The translations under genes and the position numbers were made by a program. From the NCBI RefSeq assembly GCF_030418165.1, contig NZ_JAUHTQ010000012.1:47209-111208 (forward strand): DNA of 64,000 bases. Reading direction: 5' to 3'. Shown one piece after another: positions 42,474 to 51,341 of this stretch (the first letter of the stretch is position 1; the number at the start of each line of letters is the position of its first letter). The notes below the pieces were generated by a model that saw only the letters and a list, made by a program, of their open reading frames with translations, made no database searches and was not told the origin of the DNA. The DNA comes from Ureibacillus aquaedulcis (GTDB taxonomy: Bacteria > Bacillota > Bacilli > Bacillales_A > Planococcaceae).

Positions 42474-42499
42474 ATTTTATCTCGAATTCGAGATAAAAT
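42474..42499. promoter_or_regulatory. MhqR operator (perfect 26-bp palindrome)
   Basis: Half-site ATTTTATCTCGAA is followed by its exact reverse complement. The core ATCTCGAATTCGAGAT matches the known MhqR operator of B. subtilis. MhqR releases DNA upon quinone stress, inducing the dioxygenase gene. The mhqR gene itself is not in the window. Confidence 0.85.
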
Positions 42500-42551
42500 C
42501 AATCAATAAAGAAGAACCGTCCTGTTATTACCTATTCATCCATAAGAAAAA

Positions 42552-42580
42552 AACGCCCCCTACAATTGCAGAGAGGCGTT
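42552..42580 (-). terminator. Terminator of menA
   Basis: AACGCC/GGCGTT with partial inner pairing is followed on the minus strand by TTTTTTT, right after the menA stop codon. Confidence 0.7.
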
Positions 42581-42584
42581 CAAA

Positions 42585-43508
42585 TTAAAATAGATAACTA
42601 ATGAATAATCCAATTGATAATAAGAATGAGAAAAGCGTATTTGTAATCGCCGTGGATTTCATGGCAACACGCATAAACTGCGGTTCTTTTTCACCTTTTT
42701 TAAATCCTTGAATCGCCGAAATCGGTTTTTTCACACTCAATAATACAACTAGTGCCCAAGGGCTTACTGTACCCATGAAAACAAGAACAAGTATCCAAAT
42801 ATATGAGACGGCAAAGGCAATTGTTAGAGTAAGGACAGCTTTTTCTCTTCCAAGAAGAATCGCCAATGTTTTTCTTCCACCTTTTGTGTCTTCTTCAATA
42901 TCACGGATATTATTCGCCATATTGATGCCGCCTACAAGAATACCAACAGGAATCGAGATTAACACCGAAGTTAACGTTAAATCGCCTGTTTGTATGTAGT
43001 AAGCAATCAGTACAAAGCCCGTGCCCATTAACGCACCTGCAAATAATTCTCCAAACGGTGTATACGCGATCGGGATGGGACCTCCCGTATAGAAGTAACC
43101 TACAGCCATACCGAATAATCCGATTACCACCAGCCACCAGCTACTGCTTGCACATATATATACACCAATCAATGCAGCCAAAACGTAAAGCAGAATCGCG
43201 ACTGTTAGAACATTTTTGGGCTTTAAGCCATGGCGTACAATTCCCCCGCCAATTCCGACTGATTCAGCAGTATCTAACCCGCGCTTGAAATCATAATACT
43301 CATTAAATAAATTTGTCGCGATTTGAAGGGCCAAACAAGCGACCATCATTGCAATAAATAAAAGCCAATCGATCTGCGTATCAAATAAAGCGATCACCGT
43401 TCCTAAAATAACCGGAGCAAACGTCGCCGTTAGTGTATGCGGTCGAGTCATTTTCCACATTAATTTTGCGGGACTCATATTTTTTTCATTTTCCATGAAT
43501 CGATTCAA
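42585..43508 (-). CDS. menA: 1,4-dihydroxy-2-naphthoate polyprenyltransferase (MenA)
   Basis: This 307-residue UbiA-family enzyme has the first Asp-rich motif NLFNEYYDFKRGLDTAESVG and the second NMANNIRDIEEDTKGGRKTL, with eight or more helices. MenA attaches the polyprenyl tail to DHNA in menaquinone synthesis at the membrane. The N-terminal KLMWKMTRPHTLTATFAPVI is typical of Bacillus MenA. The probable start is TTG 43508 with AAAGG four bases upstream; an ATG four codons later is possible. The gene stands alone, as in B. subtilis. Confidence 0.95.
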   Translation of the reverse strand: MNRFMENEKNMSPAKLMWKMTRPHTLTATFAPVILGTVIALFDTQIDWLLFIAMMVACLALQIATNLFNEYYDFKRGLDTAESVGIGGGIVRHGLKPKNVLTVAILLYVLAALIGVYICASSSWWLVVIGLFGMAVGYFYTGGPIPIAYTPFGELFAGALMGTGFVLIAYYIQTGDLTLTSVLISIPVGILVGGINMANNIRDIEEDTKGGRKTLAILLGREKAVLTLTIAFAVSYIWILVLVFMGTVSPWALVVLLSVKKPISAIQGFKKGEKEPQFMRVAMKSTAITNTLFSFLLSIGLFISYLF

Positions 43509-43615
43509 CTAACCTTTCGTTTATAGTTTTTCACATTCATTTATTATATCAAATTCACACGAATGCTCAATCACGCTTCTACAGAAAACCTTCGAGGAAT
43601 TGAGCTCTGGTGGAG

Positions 43616-43676
43616 TTTTCCGGACTATTTCGTGAATTTACCGGACACTTTTCCTTATTTACCGGACACTCTCCCC
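43616..43676. repeat. Three 21-bp repeats of a second family (TTTACCGGAC)
   Basis: Units start at 43616, 43637 and 43658 (TTTTCCGGACTATTTC, TTTACCGGACACTTTTCC, TTTACCGGACACTCTCC), each step exactly 21 bp. The sequence differs from the TTACTTGCG family but the period is the same. They lie upstream of menA and downstream of the double GNAT gene. Confidence 0.7.
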
Positions 43677-43693
43677 CTCCCCCACAAAAAACA

Positions 43694-43720
43694 CCCACAA
43701 ATCACGGCTTGATTTGTGGG
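43694..43720 (-). terminator. Terminator of the double GNAT gene
   Basis: CCCACAAATCA/TGATTTGTGGG is a perfect 11-bp stem, followed on the minus strand by TGTTTTTTG. Confidence 0.8.
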
Positions 43721-43730
43721 CATCCTCTGT

Positions 43731-44609
43731 TTACTCACCTGTGTAGACGAAGTAGTCTACTTGCATTGATTTTTTAAAGCCTGCTTTCTCATATACCGTA
43801 AGTGCACGCTCGTTTTCAACTTCCACATCCAGCATGACATTCGTGCTGCCATTACGCTTAGCAAAATCTTTTACCCATTTTAGCAAAGCCGTTCCAATTC
43901 CTAACCCTTGTTTATCTGGATGAACGGCTAAAGCAGAAATCATTTGAGCATTGCCTTCCTCCGAAGTAGTGACTGTACCGACGATTTCTCCTAACAGTTC
44001 CGCAACCCACAGAATTCTGCCTTCCGACCTGGTATTATAGTGGATCAGCTCAAGGGATTCTTCACGTATATCACCAAAGGCATTGCTGAAGATTTCAATT
44101 AAAGCTTCCTGATCAGTGGCTTCCAAATATGGACGAATGTGAATCTCCTCAACCGATTCTATCGCTTGGGGCGCTGCTTCCAAGGTTGCTTCAGAAAAAC
44201 TATAGGAATACCCATACTTTTCTACAAATTGACGGCGGGATGTATCATTTTCTATTACCAAAGCCAATTCTCCCTCAGCACCTCTTTGATGCAATCCATC
44301 ACCGATTACCTTGAGGATGGCTTCATCCAAGCCGATATCCCGGTACATTGGAGATACCAAGATGGCCCACTCATACGTATTTAACCCCATTTGGTCAACG
44401 GCACTCGCAACACCGACTAACTCATCAGTTTCATCATCATAGGCAAGGACATAGAACCCCTTTACATCAAACCTTGAGGATTCCTGCAAACTTAAAACAG
44501 AACTGTAGTTATAATTATCGACTAATAATGCTGATTCACATAATGCCTTTATTTCACTATAGGATTCCGAATCAATCGGAAACGACTGCGTAATAATTGA
44601 AAGATTCAT
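43731..44609 (-). CDS. Tandem GNAT acetyltransferase (two domains)
   Basis: This 292-residue protein has two GNAT domains. The N-terminal one (ILVSPMYRDIGLDEAILKVI...FVEKYGYSYSF) has a poor acetyl-CoA loop and may be structural. The C-terminal one has the full motif ALAVHPDKQGLGIGTALLKW and ALTVYEKAGFKKSMQVDYFV. The architecture resembles mycothiol synthase, but Firmicutes lack mycothiol, so the substrate is unknown. It is monocistronic with its own terminator. Confidence 0.85.
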   Translation of the reverse strand: MNLSIITQSFPIDSESYSEIKALCESALLVDNYNYSSVLSLQESSRFDVKGFYVLAYDDETDELVGVASAVDQMGLNTYEWAILVSPMYRDIGLDEAILKVIGDGLHQRGAEGELALVIENDTSRRQFVEKYGYSYSFSEATLEAAPQAIESVEEIHIRPYLEATDQEALIEIFSNAFGDIREESLELIHYNTRSEGRILWVAELLGEIVGTVTTSEEGNAQMISALAVHPDKQGLGIGTALLKWVKDFAKRNGSTNVMLDVEVENERALTVYEKAGFKKSMQVDYFVYTGE

Positions 44610-44711
44610 TTATAAAACTCTCCGATTCTTAAGCTTATGCTTTACATTTTAAGTGAACGTCCAAACAGTCGCAAGGTCCTTAAGGAAATTACATGTAATT
44701 ACCTATTCGAA

Positions 44712-46541
44712 TCATTTAATGCCAGATTGACTAAGCATATTGGCATATATCCCATTGTGTGCAATTAATTCCTTTTGCGTTCCCGACTCCATTACTTGCC
44801 CTTCTTGCATGACAAATACGACATCGGCTGTACGTATCGTATTTAGGCGATGGGCAATCACAAAGCTGGTTCTTCCCTTCATCAGTTCTTCCAGGGCTTG
44901 TTGAATTTTCAATTCTGTCACCGTATCAATACTGCTCGTTGCTTCATCCAATAATAATATCACCGGATCTGCTACAAAGGCTCTGGCAATGGAGAGCAGC
45001 TGCTTTTGCCCCTGTGAAATTTCACTACCATCCGCTGTAAGTATTGTGTCGTATCCATTTGGTAATTTCATAATAAAATCATGTGCATTTGCTTTCTTGC
45101 ACGCCTTCACTACCTCTTCATTTGTGGCATCAAGCCTGCCGTAACGGATATTTTCATAGACACTTGCCTCAAACAAAAATGAATCCTGCAATACAAAAGC
45201 CATCTGACTTCTTAGGGTTTGCCTCTTGATGTCCTTCACATTGACACCATCAAACAACACTTCCCCGTTTTCCGCATCATAGAATCTAGAAATCAATTGC
45301 ATAATGGTTGTTTTACCCGCACCTGTTGCCCCCACCAATGCAGCGGTTTGACCAGGCTTTACATGAAAGCTTACATTTTGCAATGTGTAGGCTTCTTCAG
45401 CTAATTCATACTTAAACGAAACATCGCGGAATTCAACTTCCCCTGAAAGTAGATGATTCTCATCCACTTTTCCAGTGTCTTCTTCGACCTTTTCGTCCAT
45501 TATAGAGAAAACCCTCTCTGCTCCGGCAATCGCCGATAAAACCGTATTCATCTGGTTTGCCAAATCATTTAGAGGTCGGGTAAATTGACGCGAGTACTCC
45601 GTAAATATAACGATGGTCCCTATTGAAACAAAGCCGTTGTAGGCCAAGATTCCACCAATTCCGGCGATAATCGCAAAGCTGATATTGTTTAGAAGGTTCA
45701 TCACCTTGGGGATAAAACCAGAATAGGTAAGTGCCCAGAATCCCGTCCTTCTATACCTTGCACTCTTTTCGCGAAATTCGTCCTTCACTCGTTCTTCCTG
45801 AGAAAAAGCCTTCACCACCCGTTGACCGGAAATCGTTTCTTCAATCATCCCATTTAACGCACCGATTGCAGCTTGCTGTTCCTTAAACAGCTTGCCGGTT
45901 CTTCTGGTGATCCAGCGAGTTGCCATAAACATTAAAGGAATAATCAGCATCGTCAGCAATGTAAGCAAGGGACTTAAGGTAAGCATGACAATAACCGTGC
46001 CCGACAACGTCAATATACTTGAAAACACTTGAATAAACGATGTGTTCAAAGTGGCACTAACAGTTTCAATGTCATTCGTTGCCCTACTCATCAATTCCCC
46101 ATGCTGCCGCTTATCAAAATACGACACCGGTAAGTGCAAGAGATGTTGGAACACCCCTGTACGCAATCGAAAAACCGCGTTTTGCGCAATACCGATCATC
46201 CAATAGTTTTGGAAAAAAAGAGACACTGCCAACAGTACATAGATAATAACCAAACCGCTAACGAGAGGTAGCATTCCATCAAATTGCTGTTTCAGTACAT
46301 ATTCATCAATCATATGACCAATTAGATACGGGCCTAAAAGAGCCATCGCCGAACTTACAACAACCAAGAGCAAAACTGCGATTAATAACGCTCTTTGTTC
46401 ATCTACAATTCTCCAAATCCGCAGTAAAGTGTTTTTCCAATTGTTTGCCCGCGGCCCTTTTTTCTTTAGGAGAGGACCTTTTACATCTTCCTTCGCCAGA
46501 ATCGGTTCATAGCCAAACGGTTTTCGTAAAAATTTCATCAC
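44712..46541 (-). CDS. Heterodimeric ABC exporter subunit with canonical catalytic site (YfiC-like)
   Basis: This 609-residue half-transporter has six helices (residues about 45-340) and a C-terminal ATPase. Walker A is GATGAGKTT, Walker B is VILLLDEATSSID with the catalytic Glu, and the H-loop is VIAHRLNTI. The signature is ISQGQKQ instead of LSGGQ. Its partner has the reverse pattern, so the dimer has one canonical and one degenerate ATP site. It overlaps the partner gene by four bases. Relatives YfiBC and BmrCD export drugs. Confidence 0.92.
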   Translation of the reverse strand: MMKFLRKPFGYEPILAKEDVKGPLLKKKGPRANNWKNTLLRIWRIVDEQRALLIAVLLLVVVSSAMALLGPYLIGHMIDEYVLKQQFDGMLPLVSGLVIIYVLLAVSLFFQNYWMIGIAQNAVFRLRTGVFQHLLHLPVSYFDKRQHGELMSRATNDIETVSATLNTSFIQVFSSILTLSGTVIVMLTLSPLLTLLTMLIIPLMFMATRWITRRTGKLFKEQQAAIGALNGMIEETISGQRVVKAFSQEERVKDEFREKSARYRRTGFWALTYSGFIPKVMNLLNNISFAIIAGIGGILAYNGFVSIGTIVIFTEYSRQFTRPLNDLANQMNTVLSAIAGAERVFSIMDEKVEEDTGKVDENHLLSGEVEFRDVSFKYELAEEAYTLQNVSFHVKPGQTAALVGATGAGKTTIMQLISRFYDAENGEVLFDGVNVKDIKRQTLRSQMAFVLQDSFLFEASVYENIRYGRLDATNEEVVKACKKANAHDFIMKLPNGYDTILTADGSEISQGQKQLLSIARAFVADPVILLLDEATSSIDTVTELKIQQALEELMKGRTSFVIAHRLNTIRTADVVFVMQEGQVMESGTQKELIAHNGIYANMLSQSGIK

Positions 46542-48280
46542 GCTTCACCTTCTTGCTCTTGTTGTGACATGACAATTTGAGTATAACGGGCATTCGTACC
46601 GAGAAGTTCCTCATGTGTTCCGTAGCCAATTACCCGTCCTTCATCTAATAATAAAATGCGGTCTGCCCCTTTTGCCGTTCGAATTTTTTGGGTTACAACA
46701 AGCATCGTTGCTTGTTCCCCTTCGATTGCATCCCAGAAGGCAGTCTCTGTTTTTACATCCAGGGCACTTGTACTATCATCCAAGATGAGTATGGAAGAAT
46801 CTCGTATTAAAGCCCGGGCAATCGATAGACGCTGCTTTTGTCCGCCAGACAGGTTGACCCCTTTTTGTCCAACTCTAGTTTCATAGGCGCTCGGGAAGTT
46901 TTCGATGGTCTGATGAATCTGAGCATTTGCTGTAGCCACCCTCACCTCATCCATTGATGCACCTTGTTTCCCCCAGCTCACATTTTCATAAATCGAACCT
47001 GTAAATAACATGGCGCTTTGCGGAACATAGCCTATATATTCTCTAAGCTCTTCTAATGGCCAGTCCCTAAGATTTCGTCCATTTACGTAGATTTCTCCTT
47101 TTGCAGGATCGTAAAATCTTGGCAGCAAGTTGAGCAATGTAGACTTTCCTGCCCCAGTCGCACCCATGATAGCAAGCTTTTCCCCTGGCGCTACAGTGAA
47201 TGAGACATCATGAAGAACCGTTTTCTTCGAATTTGGAAATTGGAAAGTGACATGGTCAAAACGGATTGCTTCATTATGCGTGGAGTGCACAGCTTCCGAG
47301 TAAGCGGAAGGTAAATATGTCTCCGTCCCCTTTTCAGTAAGCAGGATTTCCTCCATTCGTTCCGAGGAGGCTTTTGCACGGGACAAAACATTAATAATAA
47401 ATGCAAACATTGAGAACGACCCCGTCATTCTTAAAGCATAGTTGACTACTGCAACAAGCTCCCCGACCTGTGCTTCCCCATTCTGCACATCCAAGGAACC
47501 GAACCATAAAGCTGCGAGCAAACTGATATTCATGACAAATAGCAGTACCGGTTGAATAAGTTCCATTATCCGCAGAGCCTTCATTGTATCGAACTGTAAG
47601 TCGCCCGAAACTTCCTGGAAACGATTTGACTCATAGCTTCCGCGCATATAGGCTTTCACTAACCGAATTGCCTGGAGATTTTCTTGAAGGACACGATTGA
47701 CACGGTCGAGCCTTCTTTGAACCTCACTAAATAAACGCACCCCTTTTTTCACGATCACGTATAAGAACAGGATTAGAATCGGCGTTCCAATCAATAAAAA
47801 CAACGCCATTTTTGGATTAACGAAAAAGGCCATTACGAGGCTGCCAACAGCGGACAAGGGAGCTCGTATCATAATTCGCAAGCTCATAAACAGGACGGAT
47901 TGCACCTGCTGGACATCACTTGTTAGCCTAGTAATCAATCCCGAAGTAGGAAATCGTAAATAAGTAGCCATTGTAAAGGATTGAATTTTACTGAACAAAG
48001 CATTTCTTAGATCAAAAGCAAAGCTTTGCGCAACATGTGACGAGAAAAAGGAATTAATCACCCCACTGGTAAAGGCCGAAAAAGCTAAAACAAGCAGGAT
48101 AAATCCCCAGGAGCCGATTGTTTCGATATCTCTCGCAACAATCCCATCATCAATAATCTTTGCAATGATTAAAGGTTGGATCAGCTCGACAACCAACTCA
48201 GTAAGCATTAAACAAAATGCAATGATCGCCGGCCATTTATATGGCTTTACATAAGCAAAAATAGTCTTCAATTCCTTCAC
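46538..48280 (-). CDS. Heterodimeric ABC exporter subunit with degenerate catalytic site (YfiB-like)
   Basis: This 580-residue half-transporter has six helices in the first 300 residues, then an ATPase with Walker A GATGAGKST and signature LSGGQKQRLS. Walker B ends SILILDDSTSALD, so Asp replaces the catalytic Glu, and the H-loop reads VVTQKIRT, with Gln instead of His. This is the expected degenerate partner of a heterodimeric multidrug exporter. It is first in the operon and overlaps the second gene by four bases (ATGA). The substrate is not known. Confidence 0.92.
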   Translation of the reverse strand: MKELKTIFAYVKPYKWPAIIAFCLMLTELVVELIQPLIIAKIIDDGIVARDIETIGSWGFILLVLAFSAFTSGVINSFFSSHVAQSFAFDLRNALFSKIQSFTMATYLRFPTSGLITRLTSDVQQVQSVLFMSLRIMIRAPLSAVGSLVMAFFVNPKMALFLLIGTPILILFLYVIVKKGVRLFSEVQRRLDRVNRVLQENLQAIRLVKAYMRGSYESNRFQEVSGDLQFDTMKALRIMELIQPVLLFVMNISLLAALWFGSLDVQNGEAQVGELVAVVNYALRMTGSFSMFAFIINVLSRAKASSERMEEILLTEKGTETYLPSAYSEAVHSTHNEAIRFDHVTFQFPNSKKTVLHDVSFTVAPGEKLAIMGATGAGKSTLLNLLPRFYDPAKGEIYVNGRNLRDWPLEELREYIGYVPQSAMLFTGSIYENVSWGKQGASMDEVRVATANAQIHQTIENFPSAYETRVGQKGVNLSGGQKQRLSIARALIRDSSILILDDSTSALDVKTETAFWDAIEGEQATMLVVTQKIRTAKGADRILLLDEGRVIGYGTHEELLGTNARYTQIVMSQQEQEGEA

Positions 48281-48715
48281 CCCTCCGAAGCATTATGAAC
48301 ACTTTCATCATCTTGGCGCCTTTAATTGTTTGCAAAGCGATCACAATGTTATTTAGTTCTATTTGTTTCGAATTTCGTAATATGTATAAGCATAATGCAA
48401 ATAGCCAATAGTTGCCAACCTTCTAAAGTCGTAAGCTAAAGCTTTTCGAAATTCTCGCAGCTCATTTGTGTTCTATAAGAAAGTTTAATGACAGCATCTA
48501 CTGTGCAAAAGCATGGTTGGCAGCCAAATTCTTATATACGAATAGTTCCTCTTATCTAAGAATAATTTCCCTATGAGACCTTCTTTATATTTTTATTACT
48601 TTTTACCCTCATGGTTATTTAAATGGAAACACAAGGTATTTTAATAGTGACTATTTTCTATTAAATCTTTATAATAAATAGTATGAATTTAAGACTATAT
48701 AGGAGTGAGAAATGA
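48281..48715. other. Intergenic region between the ABC exporter and the PAS-GGDEF-EAL gene
   Basis: This 435-base AT-rich gap between divergent genes must contain both promoters. TGCCAACC (about 48413) and GGTTGGCA (about 48515) could pair at a distance, but no recognised riboswitch motif is present. I see no gene. Confidence 0.4.
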
Positions 48716-50743
48716 ATGGGTCAAGAGAATTTGAATATAGTGATCGATGAGAAACTGGTGAATTTGTCCCCTTTCCCTTCTTTTGTACTGAATCGAAATA
48801 ATGACGTACTTATTTGGAATGATTTATGCAAAAGCTATTTTGGTTATGAGACGGAGGACTTTTTGAGTACATCGGCTGATATCAAAAGCGGGTTGCTATC
48901 CTCTTTATCACCGGAAACATACCAAAATATAGTATTAGGGAAAGAGTCATTTCGTTTTGAAAATGTACGACTATTAACTAAAGCGGATACATTTATAGAC
49001 TCAACAATTATTACATCCCCTGTCGCTTTTAATAATGAACCTTCCATATTAGTTACTTGTATTCTTGATGATTCTTACACACGCATGAATGACTCTATGC
49101 AGGAACTAAAAGATCTAATAAATGGACTTTACTCCTCCTATATGGTGGTAACTGTAGATGCAGAGGGTCTCATCATTAATTGTAATCCAAACTTTTTAAC
49201 GATCAGTCACTGGACGCCAAAACGCGTATTAGGAAAGACTTTTTGGCAGCTGTTTCCCGACAATGAAAACAGTATGAAAGTAACGGATTCTATCTGGAAG
49301 ACAATAAACTCCGGTCAAATCTGGGAAGGGGAAGTAGAAAAAATTACAAAGGATGGTTACCCTTATTGGGTTTACTTGACTGCCATCCCTACTTATTCGC
49401 CAACTACCCAAAATTATCAATTCGTTCTGTTTGAAAAAGATGTTACCAATGAAAGAAAAATGAAACATCAACTTGAAAAAATTGCCTATATCGATCCCGA
49501 AACCGGATTAATGAATTCCCACCGGTTAGAGCAGGTTGTTAATGAAATGATTGAGGAAAAACGTCATTTTTCTTTTGTATATATCAGCATCGATAAGTTT
49601 TATACAATTAAAGAACTCGACAGCAGCAAAATGGAGGATAACTTAATCACCGAATTTACAAAACGGATGAAAATTTACTTCCAGGACAGTGAAATGGCAA
49701 GAATCAACGAGCACGAGTTTGTAGTCATTACACCTCTTGGTGAATGGTTTACTCAAGGCTTCTTAACCTATTTGAAGCAAAACCCGATTTATACGGGGAA
49801 TGTAGCTGTACCTATTTCGATTAGCGGCGGCATTACGCGTTCTCCACAGGATCAGTCCACTTTCCCACATTTAATGAAAGCTTCTTTAGCAACGATTGCC
49901 AACGTTCGCGAAGCAGGTGGGGATAAAATTGTTTCATTATCCAATGCAACACATAAAGCCATTAATCGTAAATCAATTATTGAGAAACGTCTATTGCTTG
50001 CATTGGATCAACAAAATCTAAAAGTATTCTATCAACCGCAAGTCGATATTCACACTGGCAAAATTTTGGCCGTGGAGGCGTTGGTGCGCTGGGAAGACGA
50101 CCAAATCGGTGTGGTAAAACCTGAAGAATTAATCCCGATTGCCGAGGAAACAGGCTTAATCAACAACATCGGATCTTTTGTTATTGAAGAAGCATGTAAG
50201 CAGGCTGTTAAATGGCATAAAGAAGGTCTGGATTTAAAAGTTACCATTAACCTATCCGTTCGTGAATTCCGGGATAAAAACATGGCTAAATCGATTTTAA
50301 CGACACTGGAAAATACACAATGTCCGGCTAAATTGATCCAAATTGAAATCACGGAGAAGTTCGCACTGGAAGCAGAGGCAGAGACTTCAATCATAAAACA
50401 AATGCGTCAGCTGGAAGAACAGGGAATCGTCTTTATTCTCGATGATTTTGGTACAGGCTATGCATCGTTCCGATATATGCAGCTATTGCCAATCGAAACG
50501 TTAAAGATTGATCAAACGTTTATCCAATCACTACTTCAATCCGAAAAAACACAGCGCTTAATACACGGAATGGTTCAGTTCGGCAAATCCATGAACTTGA
50601 CTGTTCTGGCAGAGGGTGTAGAAACGAAGGAACAGCAAAAACTCTTGCAGGAGTATGGCTGTGACGCTATCCAAGGATACTTGATCAGTAAACCGGTAGC
50701 TGAAGATATGATTACCAAGCTAATGATTAGTTCTGTTAACTAA
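48716..50743 (+). CDS. PAS-PAS-GGDEF(degenerate)-EAL c-di-GMP phosphodiesterase candidate
   Basis: This 675-residue soluble protein has a first PAS-like region (residues about 10-120) and a second PAS domain (SSYMVVTVDAEGLIINCNPN onwards). A GGDEF-like domain follows whose active-site motif is RINEHEFVVI instead of GGDEF, so it is probably inactive. The EAL domain keeps EALVRWE, INLSVREF, IEITEK, DDFGTGYAS, LKIDQTF and AEGVET, the residues needed for c-di-GMP hydrolysis. It thus likely degrades c-di-GMP under PAS control, opposing the cyclase at 1486. The start has AGGAGTG upstream; an earlier ATG at 48712 is out of frame. Confidence 0.9.
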   Translation: MGQENLNIVIDEKLVNLSPFPSFVLNRNNDVLIWNDLCKSYFGYETEDFLSTSADIKSGLLSSLSPETYQNIVLGKESFRFENVRLLTKADTFIDSTIITSPVAFNNEPSILVTCILDDSYTRMNDSMQELKDLINGLYSSYMVVTVDAEGLIINCNPNFLTISHWTPKRVLGKTFWQLFPDNENSMKVTDSIWKTINSGQIWEGEVEKITKDGYPYWVYLTAIPTYSPTTQNYQFVLFEKDVTNERKMKHQLEKIAYIDPETGLMNSHRLEQVVNEMIEEKRHFSFVYISIDKFYTIKELDSSKMEDNLITEFTKRMKIYFQDSEMARINEHEFVVITPLGEWFTQGFLTYLKQNPIYTGNVAVPISISGGITRSPQDQSTFPHLMKASLATIANVREAGGDKIVSLSNATHKAINRKSIIEKRLLLALDQQNLKVFYQPQVDIHTGKILAVEALVRWEDDQIGVVKPEELIPIAEETGLINNIGSFVIEEACKQAVKWHKEGLDLKVTINLSVREFRDKNMAKSILTTLENTQCPAKLIQIEITEKFALEAEAETSIIKQMRQLEEQGIVFILDDFGTGYASFRYMQLLPIETLKIDQTFIQSLLQSEKTQRLIHGMVQFGKSMNLTVLAEGVETKEQQKLLQEYGCDAIQGYLISKPVAEDMITKLMISSVN

Positions 50744-50747
50744 AAGT

Positions 50748-50776
50748 AAGGGGGAGAAATTCGTTTTCTCCCCCTT
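50748..50776 (+). terminator. Terminator of the PAS-GGDEF-EAL gene
   Basis: AAGGGGGAGAAA pairs with TTTCTCCCCCTT around a short TTCGT loop, then CTTTTA follows. Confidence 0.85.
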
Positions 50777-50834
50777 CTTTTAATATTAATTTTTTCTCTA
50801 ATATGTAGGAAAGCCAAACTAATCTCCATAAATT

Positions 50835-51329
50835 CTAGCCCTGTTTTTGCCGCCTTTTAGCACGTGCAAATGACTGCATGGATGTTCGGCCTGTTTTGAA
50901 CATTCTCATCATTAGTTGGATAATCACTTCCGCAAAGACCAGTCCCATTGCGATGGCACCTGATATCATAAAAGCCCTCATACCATTTTGGATTCCCATA
51001 TTGTAGTCTAGTTCTACAATATTGCGCATAGTATTATAAGCAATACCACCTGGAACGAGCGGGATAATCCCCGATACATTGAAAATAATCATCGGCATTT
51101 TAAAGCGGCGTGCAAAAATTTGTGCCACTATGGCCACGACAAATGCCCCGATAAATGATGCCTGTACTTCCGTTACATTGAATTGTATAAGCACATAATA
51201 GATAATCCAGCCAATTGCTCCAACAAATCCACAATAGGGGATCGCTTTGGTTGGCGCGTTAAAAATGACACCGAAGCAAGCTGTAAAGATAAAGCTGAAT
51301 ATTAATTGTATGACTAACTCCATATCCAC
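50835..51329 (-). CDS. Threonine/serine exporter, C-terminal half (ThrE_2/DUF3815)
   Basis: This 164-residue membrane protein has four to five helices and the motif VSGIIPLVPGGIAYNTMRNI, typical of the DUF3815 half of ThrE. In actinobacteria ThrE is one chain; in Firmicutes it is split into two genes. It would work with the adjacent DUF1212 protein to export threonine or serine by proton exchange. It lies 12 bp after its partner on the same strand. The C-terminus is basic (RAKRRQKQG). Confidence 0.87.
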   Translation of the reverse strand: MDMELVIQLIFSFIFTACFGVIFNAPTKAIPYCGFVGAIGWIIYYVLIQFNVTEVQASFIGAFVVAIVAQIFARRFKMPMIIFNVSGIIPLVPGGIAYNTMRNIVELDYNMGIQNGMRAFMISGAIAMGLVFAEVIIQLMMRMFKTGRTSMQSFARAKRRQKQG

Positions 51330-51341
51330 ACACCACTCCCC

